Shown here: piece by piece, positions 17,858 through 27,284 of the stretch
Numbering within the stretch: the first letter of the stretch is position 1
Layout: each line of letters starts with the position of its first letter
Assembly: GCA_002709695.1 (NCBI GenBank)
Contig: PAQF01000061.1
Location: forward strand, 1 to 41,793
Reading direction: 5' to 3'
DNA from: Candidatus Poribacteria bacterium
GTDB taxonomy: Bacteria; Poribacteria; WGA-4E; UBA9662
DNA: 41,793 nucleotides
Translations under genes and position numbers: made by a program
Notes under the pieces: model-generated
Seen by the model: the letters and a program-made list of their open reading frames with translations, nothing else
Database searches by the model: none
What the model was told of the DNA's origin: nothing

Positions 17858-19237
17858 ATGAAAACTGAACAGGTGATGAAACTGAAATTAGAGAAATTGT
17901 TGGGTCATCGGCCACAAAATATCGTGGTTATCCAAGTTGATGATCTAGCTTGGCATCAACTTGGATGCCAAAATCAGAGTGGATTCTACGAAACTCCTCA
18001 CTTGGATGCTCTAGCCCAAAAAGGGTGGCGCTTTTCCCAAGCTTACAGCGCAGCACCTATTTGCTCTGCTTCCCGAGCCGGCCTGTTAACTGGACAGTCA
18101 CCGGCTAGGTTGGGATTGGAGTTTGTTACCAAATCCAGTCAGGCAACATTTCCTACTCACACCAAGTTACTTCAACCCCCTTATACCCAGGAACTGCCAT
18201 CCTCAATTCCGACTTTGGGTGATCGCCTCACTCAAGCTGGCTATATCACCGGATTTGTAGGCAAATGGCATTTGACTCAAGATGGTGTTTCCTACTTGGC
18301 TTATGGAGACACAAATGGTCCAGAGCAGAGAGGGTTTTCTTGGACTCGGGGCCAATTTGGAGCCCATCCATATGCCTGCACCGACCACACTTTGAAAGAC
18401 TACGAATCAAGGGTGTTTCCAACTGATAGTAGTTCCCAAGCCGCAGTTCAATTTATCCGTGATAATTGCCAGCAGCCTTTTTATCTTCATTTTGCCAGTT
18501 ATTTTCCACATGTGCCTTTACATACTCCTTGTCGGTGGTTACTAGAAAAATATCGGCATAAGAATCCTTCCCTAACCAAGCCGCAAATCACCTATGCCGC
18601 CATGGTGGAAAGCATGGATCATTATATTGGTCAGATTCTCCAGGAATTGGAGCAGCAAAGTTTAGTCTCAGAAACACTGGTCATTTTCACGAGTGATCAT
18701 GGTGGTGATCCAAGGCATGATATAAACGGTCCTTACCGAGGTTGCAAATGGACACTATATGAAGGGGGGATTAGAGTACCCTTCATTATCAGGTGGCCAC
18801 AGGTATTAAAGCCCAACCAAGTCTGTGACCAACCTGTTGGGGGCATTGATTTGATGCCAACCCTTTGTGATTTAGCTTTTATTGATCAACCGGAGATTTG
18901 CGATGGAGCAACACTAGCTCCATTATTGTTGATGGCAGAGGATCAAATTGAGCGAACGGTTCCTCTGTTTTGGCATTTTCCTTACTACCATCCAAAGATA
19001 GGTTATCAGGGTACAACTCCCTGTGCTTCTATTCGCAGTCAGGATTGGAAATTGATACATTTTTTTGAAGATCAACGCTCTGAACTGTATCAATTGGGAG
19101 CAGATGTAGCCGAAAGGAACGATCTAGCTCGCCAAGAATACAAGACCAGTAACCATTTGGAATGCCAGCTTTTCTCAGAGTTAAGACAGAGGAATGCCAG
19201 ATGGCCTAAGCAGAATCCAGACTATTTAGATTTTTAG
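17858..19237 (+). CDS. Type I sulfatase (formylglycine-dependent, CSASR variant)
   Basis: This 459-residue arylsulfatase-like enzyme removes sulfate esters. The metal-binding start IVVIQVDDLAWHQLGC includes D28-D29. The active-site box CSASRAGLLTG has Cys69, the residue converted to formylglycine, in a C-x-A-x-R form in place of the commoner C-x-P-x-R. The lower metal site is VIFTSDHGGDPRHD, and GFVGKWHL gives the conserved Lys and His. No signal peptide is seen, which suggests cytoplasmic action or an alternative start. GGTGAG precedes the ATG. The order PHP-sulfatase after PhyH genes suggests processing of sulfated organic substrates. Modification would need an FGE, and only a fragment of one is seen in this window. 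Confidence 0.9.
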   Translation: MKTEQVMKLKLEKLLGHRPQNIVVIQVDDLAWHQLGCQNQSGFYETPHLDALAQKGWRFSQAYSAAPICSASRAGLLTGQSPARLGLEFVTKSSQATFPTHTKLLQPPYTQELPSSIPTLGDRLTQAGYITGFVGKWHLTQDGVSYLAYGDTNGPEQRGFSWTRGQFGAHPYACTDHTLKDYESRVFPTDSSSQAAVQFIRDNCQQPFYLHFASYFPHVPLHTPCRWLLEKYRHKNPSLTKPQITYAAMVESMDHYIGQILQELEQQSLVSETLVIFTSDHGGDPRHDINGPYRGCKWTLYEGGIRVPFIIRWPQVLKPNQVCDQPVGGIDLMPTLCDLAFIDQPEICDGATLAPLLLMAEDQIERTVPLFWHFPYYHPKIGYQGTTPCASIRSQDWKLIHFFEDQRSELYQLGADVAERNDLARQEYKTSNHLECQLFSELRQRNARWPKQNPDYLDF

Positions 19238-19453
19238 ACCAGCTGGCGATTTGCATATCTATTCTATTCTTGAAACCGTCTATGTCTTGTTGATTGGGGT
19301 ATGTGTGATTTATCTCTAGGGAATTCAAAAGGGCGGTTTTATTCTTCATATGTTCGTAATCTGTCTTAAATTTTAAATCGGTTCGGTCGACCAATGATAA
19401 ATTTAGATTACAGTAGATAAACCGTATACGGGCAATCAGGTGGATATCGAAGA

Positions 19454-21148
19454 TTACTTTGTGAGTTGACTAACCCCTTCTTTGATATAAACGATTGTAT
19501 CTAGGGCAATATTATTAAGTCTATCAACTGTTCCACTGGGCCATGAAACTTCTAGCAGGTCTATCTGCTTGAGATCTTTTCCAAGACCAAAATGGACACG
19601 CATGTCATTTTGAGACATATAGCTAGAACCACTGCGCACCTCTGAAATCAATGTTTGATTTTTAGTGATTATTCTTACTTTAGCACCAATTCCATCACGA
19701 TTGCTTGCCGATGTCGGTTGAGTCCCGATCGTCTTTACTATCAACCAATGATTATCTGTTTCACTGTCATTTCGCAGTAAAGTTGGTCGATCGTGAGCAT
19801 TACTAATTAGAATATCCATATCTCCATCATTGTCATAATCTCCAAAAGCCACACCACGACTAGCTTTCATTTCTTTGGGGATGGACTCAGTTTTCACAAA
19901 CCCACCTCTTCTATCATTTATTAGTAGATGATTGGGTTGAAGGTAGGAAGAGCCTGTGTCATATTGCTCTATTACGTCTTGAGTATGCCCATTTGCCACA
20001 AACAAATCTCGAAAGCCATCATTATTGAGATCAACGAGACCAGTCCCCCAGCTTACGTATGGCAATGTAAACCCCAATCCTATTGAAAAAGAAATATCGT
20101 TGAAGAACACATATTCCTCATTTCGATAGAATACATTAACCTGTTTTTGAAAATTGGTCATAATTAAGTCAAAATCTCCGTCGTTGTCATAATCTGCCAA
20201 ATCAAGTCCCATACATCCTTGTAAATCTCCATTCATATCACTGGCAACTCCTGTTATCCATGCTACGTTGGAAAATCGGCCATTATTGTCGTTCTGATAC
20301 AAAAAGTTCTCCGTTGCATCATTTGCCACAAAAAGGTCAAGGTCTCCATCGTTGTCATAATCTGACCATATAGGACTCATACCTCTTCCAATAGGATTGT
20401 AAAGTCCCGATTCTTTAGTGACATCGGTGAACGTGCCATTACCATTATTTTGGTATAAAATATCTGAGACTCCTGCGAATTGTTCAGGGGGACAATAAAC
20501 TTGAATGTTACTGCCATTAATTCCTTTATGGATACATGGTTGGTGGTTTTCAACTCTGAAGTTGCAATAGTTGGTTACATATAAATCTAAATCTCCATCT
20601 CTGTCGTAATCTCCAAATGAGGAACCGGCACTCCATTGGGATCCTTCTACTTGAGCACTTTGAGTTACATTAGTAAAGGTACCATTACCATTATTTTTAT
20701 ACAGTACATTTGTGCCAAAATTTGTAATGTAAAGATCTATGAAGCCATTGTTATCGTAATCACCTGCGGAAATCCCAGTACCATAGCCCGTGTCTCCAAC
20801 ACCAGCGGATGTGGTTATGTCGACAAATTTACCCTCTCCGGTATTTCGGTAAAGTCTGTTTCCTGAAGCTTTTTCTGTGTTTTCTTTCCTAACAGAAGTT
20901 GCATTAACCAAGTAAATATCCAAATTCCCATCGTTGTCATAATCTATAAAAGCACAACCTGAGCCAATTGTTTCAATAAAATATTTTTTTCCTTCTCTGC
21001 CATCTTGGTGTTGAAAACTTATGTTTGCTTCCTCTGTAACGTCGGTAAACTGAATATGTTCGGTTGGTTTGGCTTGGTTAAATTTCTGTCCGGACAAAAG
21101 GAGAAGTATGAAAACGAAAACATGTTTCAAAAGTTGGTCAGGGATCAA
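19454..21148 (-). CDS. CRTAC1-like FG-GAP/VCBS repeat protein with ASPIC/UnbV C-terminal domain
   Basis: This 564-residue exported protein has a hydrophobic leader (LLKHVFVFILLLLSG) followed by repeated calcium-binding blades of the form FIDYDNDGNLDIYLVN, GDYDNNGFIDLYITN, GDYDRDGDLDLYVTN and DYDNDGDMDILISN. Each is paired with 'LY.N.GNGTFTDVT'. Together they form an integrin-alpha-like beta-propeller. The C-terminal ASPIC/UnbV domain is seen in IGAKVRIITKNQTLISEVRS and VHFGLGKDLKQIDLLEVSWP. The start is a TTG with AGGA about six bases before; no ATG is available near the leader. It is probably a surface or periplasmic protein for adhesion or scaffolding. It resembles the neighbouring gene throughout and is its likely duplicate. 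Confidence 0.9.
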   Translation of the reverse strand: MIPDQLLKHVFVFILLLLSGQKFNQAKPTEHIQFTDVTEEANISFQHQDGREGKKYFIETIGSGCAFIDYDNDGNLDIYLVNATSVRKENTEKASGNRLYRNTGEGKFVDITTSAGVGDTGYGTGISAGDYDNNGFIDLYITNFGTNVLYKNNGNGTFTNVTQSAQVEGSQWSAGSSFGDYDRDGDLDLYVTNYCNFRVENHQPCIHKGINGSNIQVYCPPEQFAGVSDILYQNNGNGTFTDVTKESGLYNPIGRGMSPIWSDYDNDGDLDLFVANDATENFLYQNDNNGRFSNVAWITGVASDMNGDLQGCMGLDLADYDNDGDFDLIMTNFQKQVNVFYRNEEYVFFNDISFSIGLGFTLPYVSWGTGLVDLNNDGFRDLFVANGHTQDVIEQYDTGSSYLQPNHLLINDRRGGFVKTESIPKEMKASRGVAFGDYDNDGDMDILISNAHDRPTLLRNDSETDNHWLIVKTIGTQPTSASNRDGIGAKVRIITKNQTLISEVRSGSSYMSQNDMRVHFGLGKDLKQIDLLEVSWPSGTVDRLNNIALDTIVYIKEGVSQLTK

Positions 21149-21524
21149 AGAATTTCCTGTCGGGTTTATTTAGTTGGGTTAAGCGCTTAGTCCAAGGTGA
21201 CTATTTTGACAAAATCACTTTTTCAAGCCCATTTTTCTTTGGATCGTTTTGATTACTCATCGAAATGTGGTTTGAGATGATTCTAATGTTTGATCGAGGC
21301 CTTTTTTGTTTGGAGGTAAAAACTTAATCTTGGGAGAAAGTGAAAGGCGGTTCAATTTATAAATGTTTTTGAGCCTAATGAAAACGGTAGTCGTTTTAGA
21401 GCTTGCGGATCTCGTTTTGGTTCAATCATTCGGTTCCGTTCAGCATAATGCTGCGAGAAATGACTTTTCTGTTTCCTTTTTCTATCGTTTGATTTTGAGG
21501 ATTTATTAAATGCAATTATATAAA
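21149..21524. other. Gap between the two CRTAC1-like genes, no gene seen
   Basis: This 376-base AT-rich stretch lies between two same-strand paralogues. It has stops in all frames and no recognisable domain. It may hold a promoter for the downstream CRTAC1-like gene, since the distance is too long for tight operon coupling. Confidence 0.35.
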
Positions 21525-23183
21525 TTACAAGGTTTTGCTTTTACCTGATTCGAAAATCTGTATGGTTTTGTTTACAGACACTTGCTTTATTTCATAGGTG
21601 AACCCATTTGTAAACGTAGCCGAGATTTTCCCAATTATATTATAATCACCTAAACCAAAATGGAGGATAAAATCATTTTGACACAGATAACTCGTTCCAC
21701 TTTTGACTTCAGCAACTTGTACCAAATTTTTACAGATGACTTCGACTCTGGTTCCTACTCCTGACCGATTACTGGTTTCCCCAATAATTTGAACTTTTAT
21801 CCAGTTCTTTTGATTCCCTCCATCATTCCGTAGAAGCTGTGCTTTTCTGTTGCTATTGGTGATCAGTATGTCTATGTCACCATCATTGTCATAGTCTCCG
21901 AAAGCGGCGCCTCGACTCGATGCCTTTTGATGTGAATCATTGCCAAAAGAAATAGCAACTTCCCTGAAAACTTCATTCCCTAAATTTTCAAACAACTGAT
22001 TAGGTTGTGGGTAAGTTTTTTCAGGATAAATTTGGTTGATATTATCACAAACATGTCCGTTAGCAACAAAAAGATCTTTATCGCCATCATTATCATAATC
22101 GAAAAAGCTTGTTCCCCACCCAAGAGTAGACAAAGTCTTTTCTCCTATACCAGAGATATAAGTGATATCAGAAAAAAAACCGTTTCCTTCATTTTTGTAA
22201 AGAATTGCTACTTCATCCTGAAAATTAGTAACGATCAAATCTAGAAACCCATCATTGTTGAAGTCACCAAAATCGGTTCCCATTCCACTTCCCATTTCTC
22301 CGTTTTCACCTAACGCAACACCTGCGTAAAAAGCAACATTTTTAAACTGTCCATTTCCATCATTTTGATAGAGGTAGTTATCGTTAGTATCATTTGCCAC
22401 GTAAATATCCAAGTCTTTATCGTTGTCATAGTCACCCCAAACGATCCCTAGACCACGACCTCGTGTATTGTAAACACCAGCGGCTTGAGTAACATCGGTA
22501 AAAATTCCATTCCCATCATTTTGGTAGAGTAAATCGGATTCTCCTTGAAAATCCTGAGGTTGACAATATGTCTCGATGTTGTTGAAACGACATGTTTTAT
22601 GTTTTTCGAAATCAAATTGGACATAGTTTGCAACGTACAGATCTAAATCTCCGTCATTGTCGTAATCGGCGAATGAGCATCCAGTTCCCCAGCGTGAATC
22701 ACCAACACATGCTTGATCTGTTACATCTATAAAAGTACCATCACCATTATTTTTATACAGGATATTATTTCCATAGTTTGTAACATATAGGTCAACGTAA
22801 CCATCATTGTTGTAATCTCCTGCACAGCACCCAACACCATAACCTGGGTCTCCTACTCCAGCTTTCTGAGTAACATCGGTAAATGTCCCTTTACCGTTAT
22901 TTTCATACAATTGGTTTATCGGTGTTTGAACAGAATTGTGTCCGGGTAGATCAGCACTATTGACAAGATAGATATCAAGATCATTATCGTTATCGTAGTC
23001 AAAGAAGGCTGCACCTGATCCTAGTTCTTCCAAGAAATAAAAACGTCCGCTTCGGCCATCTTGGTGTTTAAAAACTAAACCTGTTTCATTTGTTACATCG
23101 GTGAATGTGACAGCATCTAATGGAAATGAAAAATTAATGTATAAACTAAAGGCCAGAAAATAACAAGTCTCATTTATTCTCAT
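21525..23183 (-). CDS. CRTAC1-like FG-GAP/VCBS repeat protein with ASPIC/UnbV C-terminal domain (paralogue)
   Basis: From the preferred ATG at 23183 the protein has about 552 residues: a leader (CYFLAFSLYINFSFPLDA), then the same layout as its neighbour: FTDVTNETGLVFKHQDGRSG, repeated DYDNDxDLDIY blades and GNGTFTDVT linkers, and an ASPIC/UnbV end (GVGTRVEVICKNLVQVAEVK, LHFGLGDYNIIGKISATF). The start is placed by overlap: the ATG lies within the last codons of the TPR gene and its stop overlaps this frame by 14 bases, which suggests translational coupling. The longer frame at 23219 would overlap more. It is probably calcium-binding and located outside the cytoplasm. Confidence 0.9.
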   Translation of the reverse strand: MRINETCYFLAFSLYINFSFPLDAVTFTDVTNETGLVFKHQDGRSGRFYFLEELGSGAAFFDYDNDNDLDIYLVNSADLPGHNSVQTPINQLYENNGKGTFTDVTQKAGVGDPGYGVGCCAGDYNNDGYVDLYVTNYGNNILYKNNGDGTFIDVTDQACVGDSRWGTGCSFADYDNDGDLDLYVANYVQFDFEKHKTCRFNNIETYCQPQDFQGESDLLYQNDGNGIFTDVTQAAGVYNTRGRGLGIVWGDYDNDKDLDIYVANDTNDNYLYQNDGNGQFKNVAFYAGVALGENGEMGSGMGTDFGDFNNDGFLDLIVTNFQDEVAILYKNEGNGFFSDITYISGIGEKTLSTLGWGTSFFDYDNDGDKDLFVANGHVCDNINQIYPEKTYPQPNQLFENLGNEVFREVAISFGNDSHQKASSRGAAFGDYDNDGDIDILITNSNRKAQLLRNDGGNQKNWIKVQIIGETSNRSGVGTRVEVICKNLVQVAEVKSGTSYLCQNDFILHFGLGDYNIIGKISATFTNGFTYEIKQVSVNKTIQIFESGKSKTL

Positions 23184-24453
23184 CTTGGATTGCTTCTTTA
23201 ATTCGTTTGCGATTATCAATGTATTCTGACTGATAGGGTTGGATTTCCAAGGCTTTTTTAATTGCTTTTAGAGCGTTGGTATAGTTTTGTAATTTATACA
23301 TGGTAAAGGCCAATGTGTTCCAGTAGGAAGCAATCGGTTCCGAAGGCTTCGCGTGCGTTACCGCATGTTTGGCAAGTTCAAATGCCTGCTTAAAATTCTG
23401 ATCTATTTGCAGGTAATGTAAAGCTAGTGTATGGCAGGACGGAGAGAAATTGGGATCAATCTGCAATGATTTTTTGAGATATTTAATCCCATCTTCATAG
23501 TGTTCAAGGCGAAGGCAAGCTGTCCCTAAACCATAGAATGGATACGAATTATTAGCTTCTATCGCAATAACTCGTTCAAATTCTTCCTTGGCTGTTTCAA
23601 AGTCACTTGATTGTAAGGCAATTGATCCGAGTACTTGGTGTCCTTGAGCAGAATTGGGAGTTAGCTTAACGAATGATTGATAGTAACTAATTGCTTTTTC
23701 CATGTTTTGTTGCTGAAGCGCGATTGCGCCAAGTCGAGCATAAGCAGGAGCAAAGTCAGAAGCCATATCAATTGCCCGCTGATATTGTTTAATTGCTTCT
23801 AGTACATTATGGCTTTTTAGTGCTGATTCTGCTAATTCATACTGCGATTCTGCTTTCATAAATTGATATTTTTTAAGGTGTTTATCTCCTCGATTTTGGT
23901 CTCCAATACGATAGTAAACGGTTGCGGCTCGATAGTAAGCACTTGTATTGTTTGGATCCTTCTGAATAGCTTGGAGATATTCAGAAATTGCTTTTCGAAA
24001 CTTGGCCTGTTGTTCGTGAATTAATCCTAATTGATAGTATGGTAGAGATTGACTTGGGTCCAGTTCAATTGCGGTTTTGTATTCGATCTCAGCGTTATTG
24101 AACAGCCTTTTACGTGCGAAGACAACACCTAAATTGTAGTGGGCAGCTAAGGAGTGAGGGTTAAGTTCAATGGCTCGTTGGTAGTGCCTTATCGCTTGGT
24201 CAAGCTCTCCTCTTTTGGAGTAGTTAGTCCCAAGTTCAACATTCGCTTCAACAGACCTCGGGTTTTCACTGAGTGTATGCAGGAGATATTCAATTGCTTT
24301 TAAGTAATGGCCTTGTTTTTTTGCGTCAATTGCTTCTTGGATATTAGTGCCTTCCACAATACTGCCAAACGATACAAGCAGAAAGTAAATTACAACACTG
24401 ATATACTTAGCTCTCTTTTCTGGAAAAAGGTCTTTATCCTTGGTAACGCTCAT
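23170..24453 (-). CDS. Tetratricopeptide repeat (TPR) protein, exported or membrane-anchored
   Basis: This 427-residue protein has an N-terminal hydrophobic segment (YISVVIYFLLVSFGSIVEG) and then about ten TPR units from residue ~38 onward, for example AIRHYQRAIELNPHSLAAHY, AEIEYKTAIELDPSQSLPYY, AISEYLQAIQKDPNNTSAYY and GIKYLKKSLQIDPNFSPSCH. TPRs mediate protein-protein contacts, so it may be a scaffold for the adjacent CRTAC1-like proteins; TPR and ASPIC/UnbV proteins are known to co-occur. Its start overlaps the end of the sulfatase gene by 20 bases, and its end overlaps the next gene by 14 bases, so co-translation is likely. Confidence 0.9.
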   Translation of the reverse strand: MSVTKDKDLFPEKRAKYISVVIYFLLVSFGSIVEGTNIQEAIDAKKQGHYLKAIEYLLHTLSENPRSVEANVELGTNYSKRGELDQAIRHYQRAIELNPHSLAAHYNLGVVFARKRLFNNAEIEYKTAIELDPSQSLPYYQLGLIHEQQAKFRKAISEYLQAIQKDPNNTSAYYRAATVYYRIGDQNRGDKHLKKYQFMKAESQYELAESALKSHNVLEAIKQYQRAIDMASDFAPAYARLGAIALQQQNMEKAISYYQSFVKLTPNSAQGHQVLGSIALQSSDFETAKEEFERVIAIEANNSYPFYGLGTACLRLEHYEDGIKYLKKSLQIDPNFSPSCHTLALHYLQIDQNFKQAFELAKHAVTHAKPSEPIASYWNTLAFTMYKLQNYTNALKAIKKALEIQPYQSEYIDNRKRIKEAIQDENK

Positions 24454-25897
24454 TTTTATATGGTGAAACTAATGGTCCAGCTGGAGGTGGAGAAATTAGT
24501 TCTCCGTCTTTAACCCAGTTGCAATTTCGATCTGCCAGTTCATTGATCAGATAGCTTTTCCATTTACTGACTTCGGCTTGATAATTGGGGTTGCCTATGA
24601 GATTATTACACTCACCTGGATCAGTGTCTAAATTGAAAAACTGCATGTCATCAATACGTGGTAACCAGATCAGCTTGCGCTTCCCATTGGTTACATATTG
24701 CATCTCCTGTTCTTGAGAATAGCAAGTGGAATGCTCTCCGTGAATGTATTTACGCCAGTTTCCATTCGATTCTCGGCTCAACAAGGGTAGGATACTTTTG
24801 CCATCGACTGTTTTAGGGATTTCAAGTCTTGCTATGTCTAAAACGGTTGGCATAATATCACGTAACTCGACTACCTGATCTGCAACTTTACATTCAGATT
24901 GAGAGGCATTTTGGCTAGGGGTTACAATAAATGGAATACGGGCACTCCCCTCATAGGCGTACGTTTTTCGCCATAAATGATGATCACCCAGCATCTCACC
25001 ATGATCGGAGGTAAAGACGAACCAAGTATTAGCAAATGTATCAGGTTGATGTCGTCTTAACCAGTTCATTAACCGGCCGATTTGCGTATCAATGAAAGAA
25101 ATTGATCCGTAATAACCGGATCGAGCGCGATGGATCTGTTGCTTTGATTTTTTTCCTCGCCATGCGTTAGGATTCACTGCATCTTGTGGACAATCATGTC
25201 GATCAGCCCAATCAGCGACTGAAGGCTCTGGCAATTTACTGTGATAGTACATATTAAAGTAGTGTTCTGGTGGGACAAAAGGGGAATGGGGTCGTGCAAA
25301 GGATATATTTAGAAAGAATGGGCGAGATCTATCCCTTTGAGAGATGAAATGTATAGACCTATTCATTGTCCAAGCGGTTGGATGGAGATATTCTTCCGTA
25401 TGCCAAGGACGAGAAATCCATGAATTCCAGTCAACTCCGTGATCATCTGGAGTGAGATCACTTTTTTTTTCGTTATCAAACCAAGTTCGATACTCATCTT
25501 TGAGTCCATTGGAAAGCATTCTACCCGATTCATCGAGTTCATGTGTTTCAAATCCCATCTTTGTACGTTGAGGTGTAAAGTGACCTTTGCCTACAAGATG
25601 TGTCTGATAACCAGCTAAAGCGAGCTCACCTGACATTGTATGTGGGAAGTCGTTTGGTATAGGACCTTGTCCTGCACCCATACCTAGGATTCCGGTATGC
25701 CACTGTTTCATACCAGTCATAATTGTTGCACGCGATGGAAGACAGGATGGGCAAGCAGTATAAGCATGGCGAAATCGTGTCCCTTGTGCTGCTAAAAAAT
25801 CCAGATTTGGGGTTTCTATATACGAATTCCCATCTGCCCCCAAGCAATCTCCACGCATCTGATCTGTCATGATTAAGATAATGTTCGGTGTATTCAT
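24434..25897 (-). CDS. Type I sulfatase (formylglycine-dependent, CLPSR motif)
   Basis: From the ATG at 25897 this enzyme has 487 residues. The first metal site is IILIMTDQMRGDCLG. The active-site box is SCLPSRATIMTG, with Cys52 as the formylglycine precursor in the standard C-x-P-x-R form. VGKGHFTP gives the conserved Lys/His, and VFTSDHGEMLGDHHLWRK gives the lower metal site and a conserved Lys. It resembles choline-sulfatase/arylsulfatase-like proteins; substrate unknown. A longer frame begins at 25948 inside the PhyH gene; 25897, 16 bases after the PhyH stop, keeps the normal family N-terminus. There is no signal peptide. It sits between PhyH and TPR genes in one apparent operon. Confidence 0.92.
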   Translation of the reverse strand: MNTPNIILIMTDQMRGDCLGADGNSYIETPNLDFLAAQGTRFRHAYTACPSCLPSRATIMTGMKQWHTGILGMGAGQGPIPNDFPHTMSGELALAGYQTHLVGKGHFTPQRTKMGFETHELDESGRMLSNGLKDEYRTWFDNEKKSDLTPDDHGVDWNSWISRPWHTEEYLHPTAWTMNRSIHFISQRDRSRPFFLNISFARPHSPFVPPEHYFNMYYHSKLPEPSVADWADRHDCPQDAVNPNAWRGKKSKQQIHRARSGYYGSISFIDTQIGRLMNWLRRHQPDTFANTWFVFTSDHGEMLGDHHLWRKTYAYEGSARIPFIVTPSQNASQSECKVADQVVELRDIMPTVLDIARLEIPKTVDGKSILPLLSRESNGNWRKYIHGEHSTCYSQEQEMQYVTNGKRKLIWLPRIDDMQFFNLDTDPGECNNLIGNPNYQAEVSKWKSYLINELADRNCNWVKDGELISPPPAGPLVSPYKNERYQG

Positions 25898-25913
25898 AAT
25901 GCGGCAATCTTTC

Positions 25914-26741
25914 CTAGTTAACTTGCGTTGCTGCGCATGGTGTGCCAAATTTCGGAACTGCGTAAGGTAAATGAGTGCTGCCTCGGGCTAATATCTGATT
26001 ACTGTTACGACATTCTTCTAGTGGAGCTCCCCAATGTGTCCAAGAACGTGCGTTGGCATAATGCCCGACGAAGGCTCGACGAAAACGAGTTTTTGATGTA
26101 TTCGAATGTGATCTATGAATAACATGACCACCAAAAAATGCTACATCACCTGATTTCATAACTGCAGGGACTTCGTTGTCCGAATACTTGGCTGCGATTT
26201 TGCCAAGGTCATTAAGATTAACATCATCATGACTAATGTTTTGAGCGTCATAGCATATCGGTTCATGTTGTGTTCCTTTGACAAACCAGACGCAACCATT
26301 TTCTTCGTCAGCATCATCAAGAGCGATCCAAGCACCGCAGAGTGTATCAGGACGTGTTGGGATATAGTAAGAATCCTGATGGTAACCTTGTCCTACTTGC
26401 TCTGGGGCTTTAAGAAAAAGCATTGTTTGCATGGCCATCACATCTGGGCCAATTAGCCTTTCCAAAACATCCAAAATACGGGTGTGAAGCAAATATCGTT
26501 CGTGAATTTCTAGTTCAAGATGGAGTTGATGTATACGAACATATCGTTGTTCGATTTCTTCAATTGTTGCATTGGGAGATGGAGGGTCGATTCGTCCTGG
26601 TACAGTAACTTCCCCTTGCATAATGTCAACTGTATGATCGACAAGTTCTTGAACATCCCTTTGATTAATTAATTGAGGGATTATTAGGAATCCGTCTTCA
26701 TTAAAAGCTTTCTTTTCTTCGACGGAAAGGACGTATGCCAT
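25914..26741 (-). CDS. PhyH family Fe(II)/2-oxoglutarate dioxygenase, first gene of the operon
   Basis: The protein has 275 residues. It opens VLSVEEKKAFNEDGFLIIPQ. The iron triad is H121 and D123 in GYHQDSYYIPTRP and H209 in GGHVIHRSHSNTS, with arginines at about 219-222 (TRFRRAFVGHY). The intervening strand IALDDADEENGCVWFVKGTQ is diagnostic of the family. This subgroup (HQD.YY, 'ENG..W..PGSH', 'RRA....Y') resembles ectoine-hydroxylase-like PhyH enzymes, but the substrate is not predictable. AAGGAG lies seven bases before the ATG. The sulfatase start follows its stop by 16 bases, so dioxygenase and sulfatase are probably co-expressed. Confidence 0.92.
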   Translation of the reverse strand: MAYVLSVEEKKAFNEDGFLIIPQLINQRDVQELVDHTVDIMQGEVTVPGRIDPPSPNATIEEIEQRYVRIHQLHLELEIHERYLLHTRILDVLERLIGPDVMAMQTMLFLKAPEQVGQGYHQDSYYIPTRPDTLCGAWIALDDADEENGCVWFVKGTQHEPICYDAQNISHDDVNLNDLGKIAAKYSDNEVPAVMKSGDVAFFGGHVIHRSHSNTSKTRFRRAFVGHYANARSWTHWGAPLEECRNSNQILARGSTHLPYAVPKFGTPCAATQVN

Positions 26742-27284
26742 ATTTACTCCTTTTGGTATGTAACCCGTTGACTGATCTATGACAAACTCTTGTAGCTTAG
26801 GCCGTTTAGATAATTACTGCTCTATTCCGTGATTGTGTGAGCTTCTTCCTTTTTGATATTTGTACATCATATTTAGTGTTGAAAGTTAAATCGTTGCAGA
26901 AGTATTTAACTTCTAAAATGGGGATGTATGTAAAGAGCAAGTTTCCCTTAATTAGGCTAATCAGGACAGCTTAAATCTTATTTGTCTTGCGTACAGATTA
27001 TACTACATCCTCATATTAGATTCACCACTATATTCTGTTGATGGTTATTGGTCTGAACTAATTGAACAGATTTGTGAACTAGCTCGCATCAGTGTTTGAT
27101 ATTTTTATTGACGAGCTGCATTTAGAACTGATACAGTGCGACGCTAGTACTAACATGTTAGTTTTTGTCGTTGTAGATAAACCGAATACTCAGATAGCAA
27201 TTGACTGATTTTGAAGACGGAGAATCGAATCTTGTTTAATATCTGGATTATGGAAATACTATTTTTCGATGGGAAAAGAAGACA
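26742..27284. other. Divergent intergenic region, no supported gene
   Basis: About 540 AT-rich bases lie between the minus-strand PhyH operon and the plus-strand propeller gene, and should hold promoters for both. One plus-strand frame near 27000-27100 reads DGYWSELIEQICELARIS before a stop, which looks protein-like but is unassigned. No strong hairpin or RNA gene was recognised. Confidence 0.35.

Noticed and set aside
19800-22900. Many near-identical short repeats (for example CCATCATTGTCATAATC-like strings) that could suggest a repeat array.
   Set aside because: They are spaced by the protein's blades and encode the DYDNDGD calcium loops of the two CRTAC1-like genes, not a CRISPR or intergenic array.
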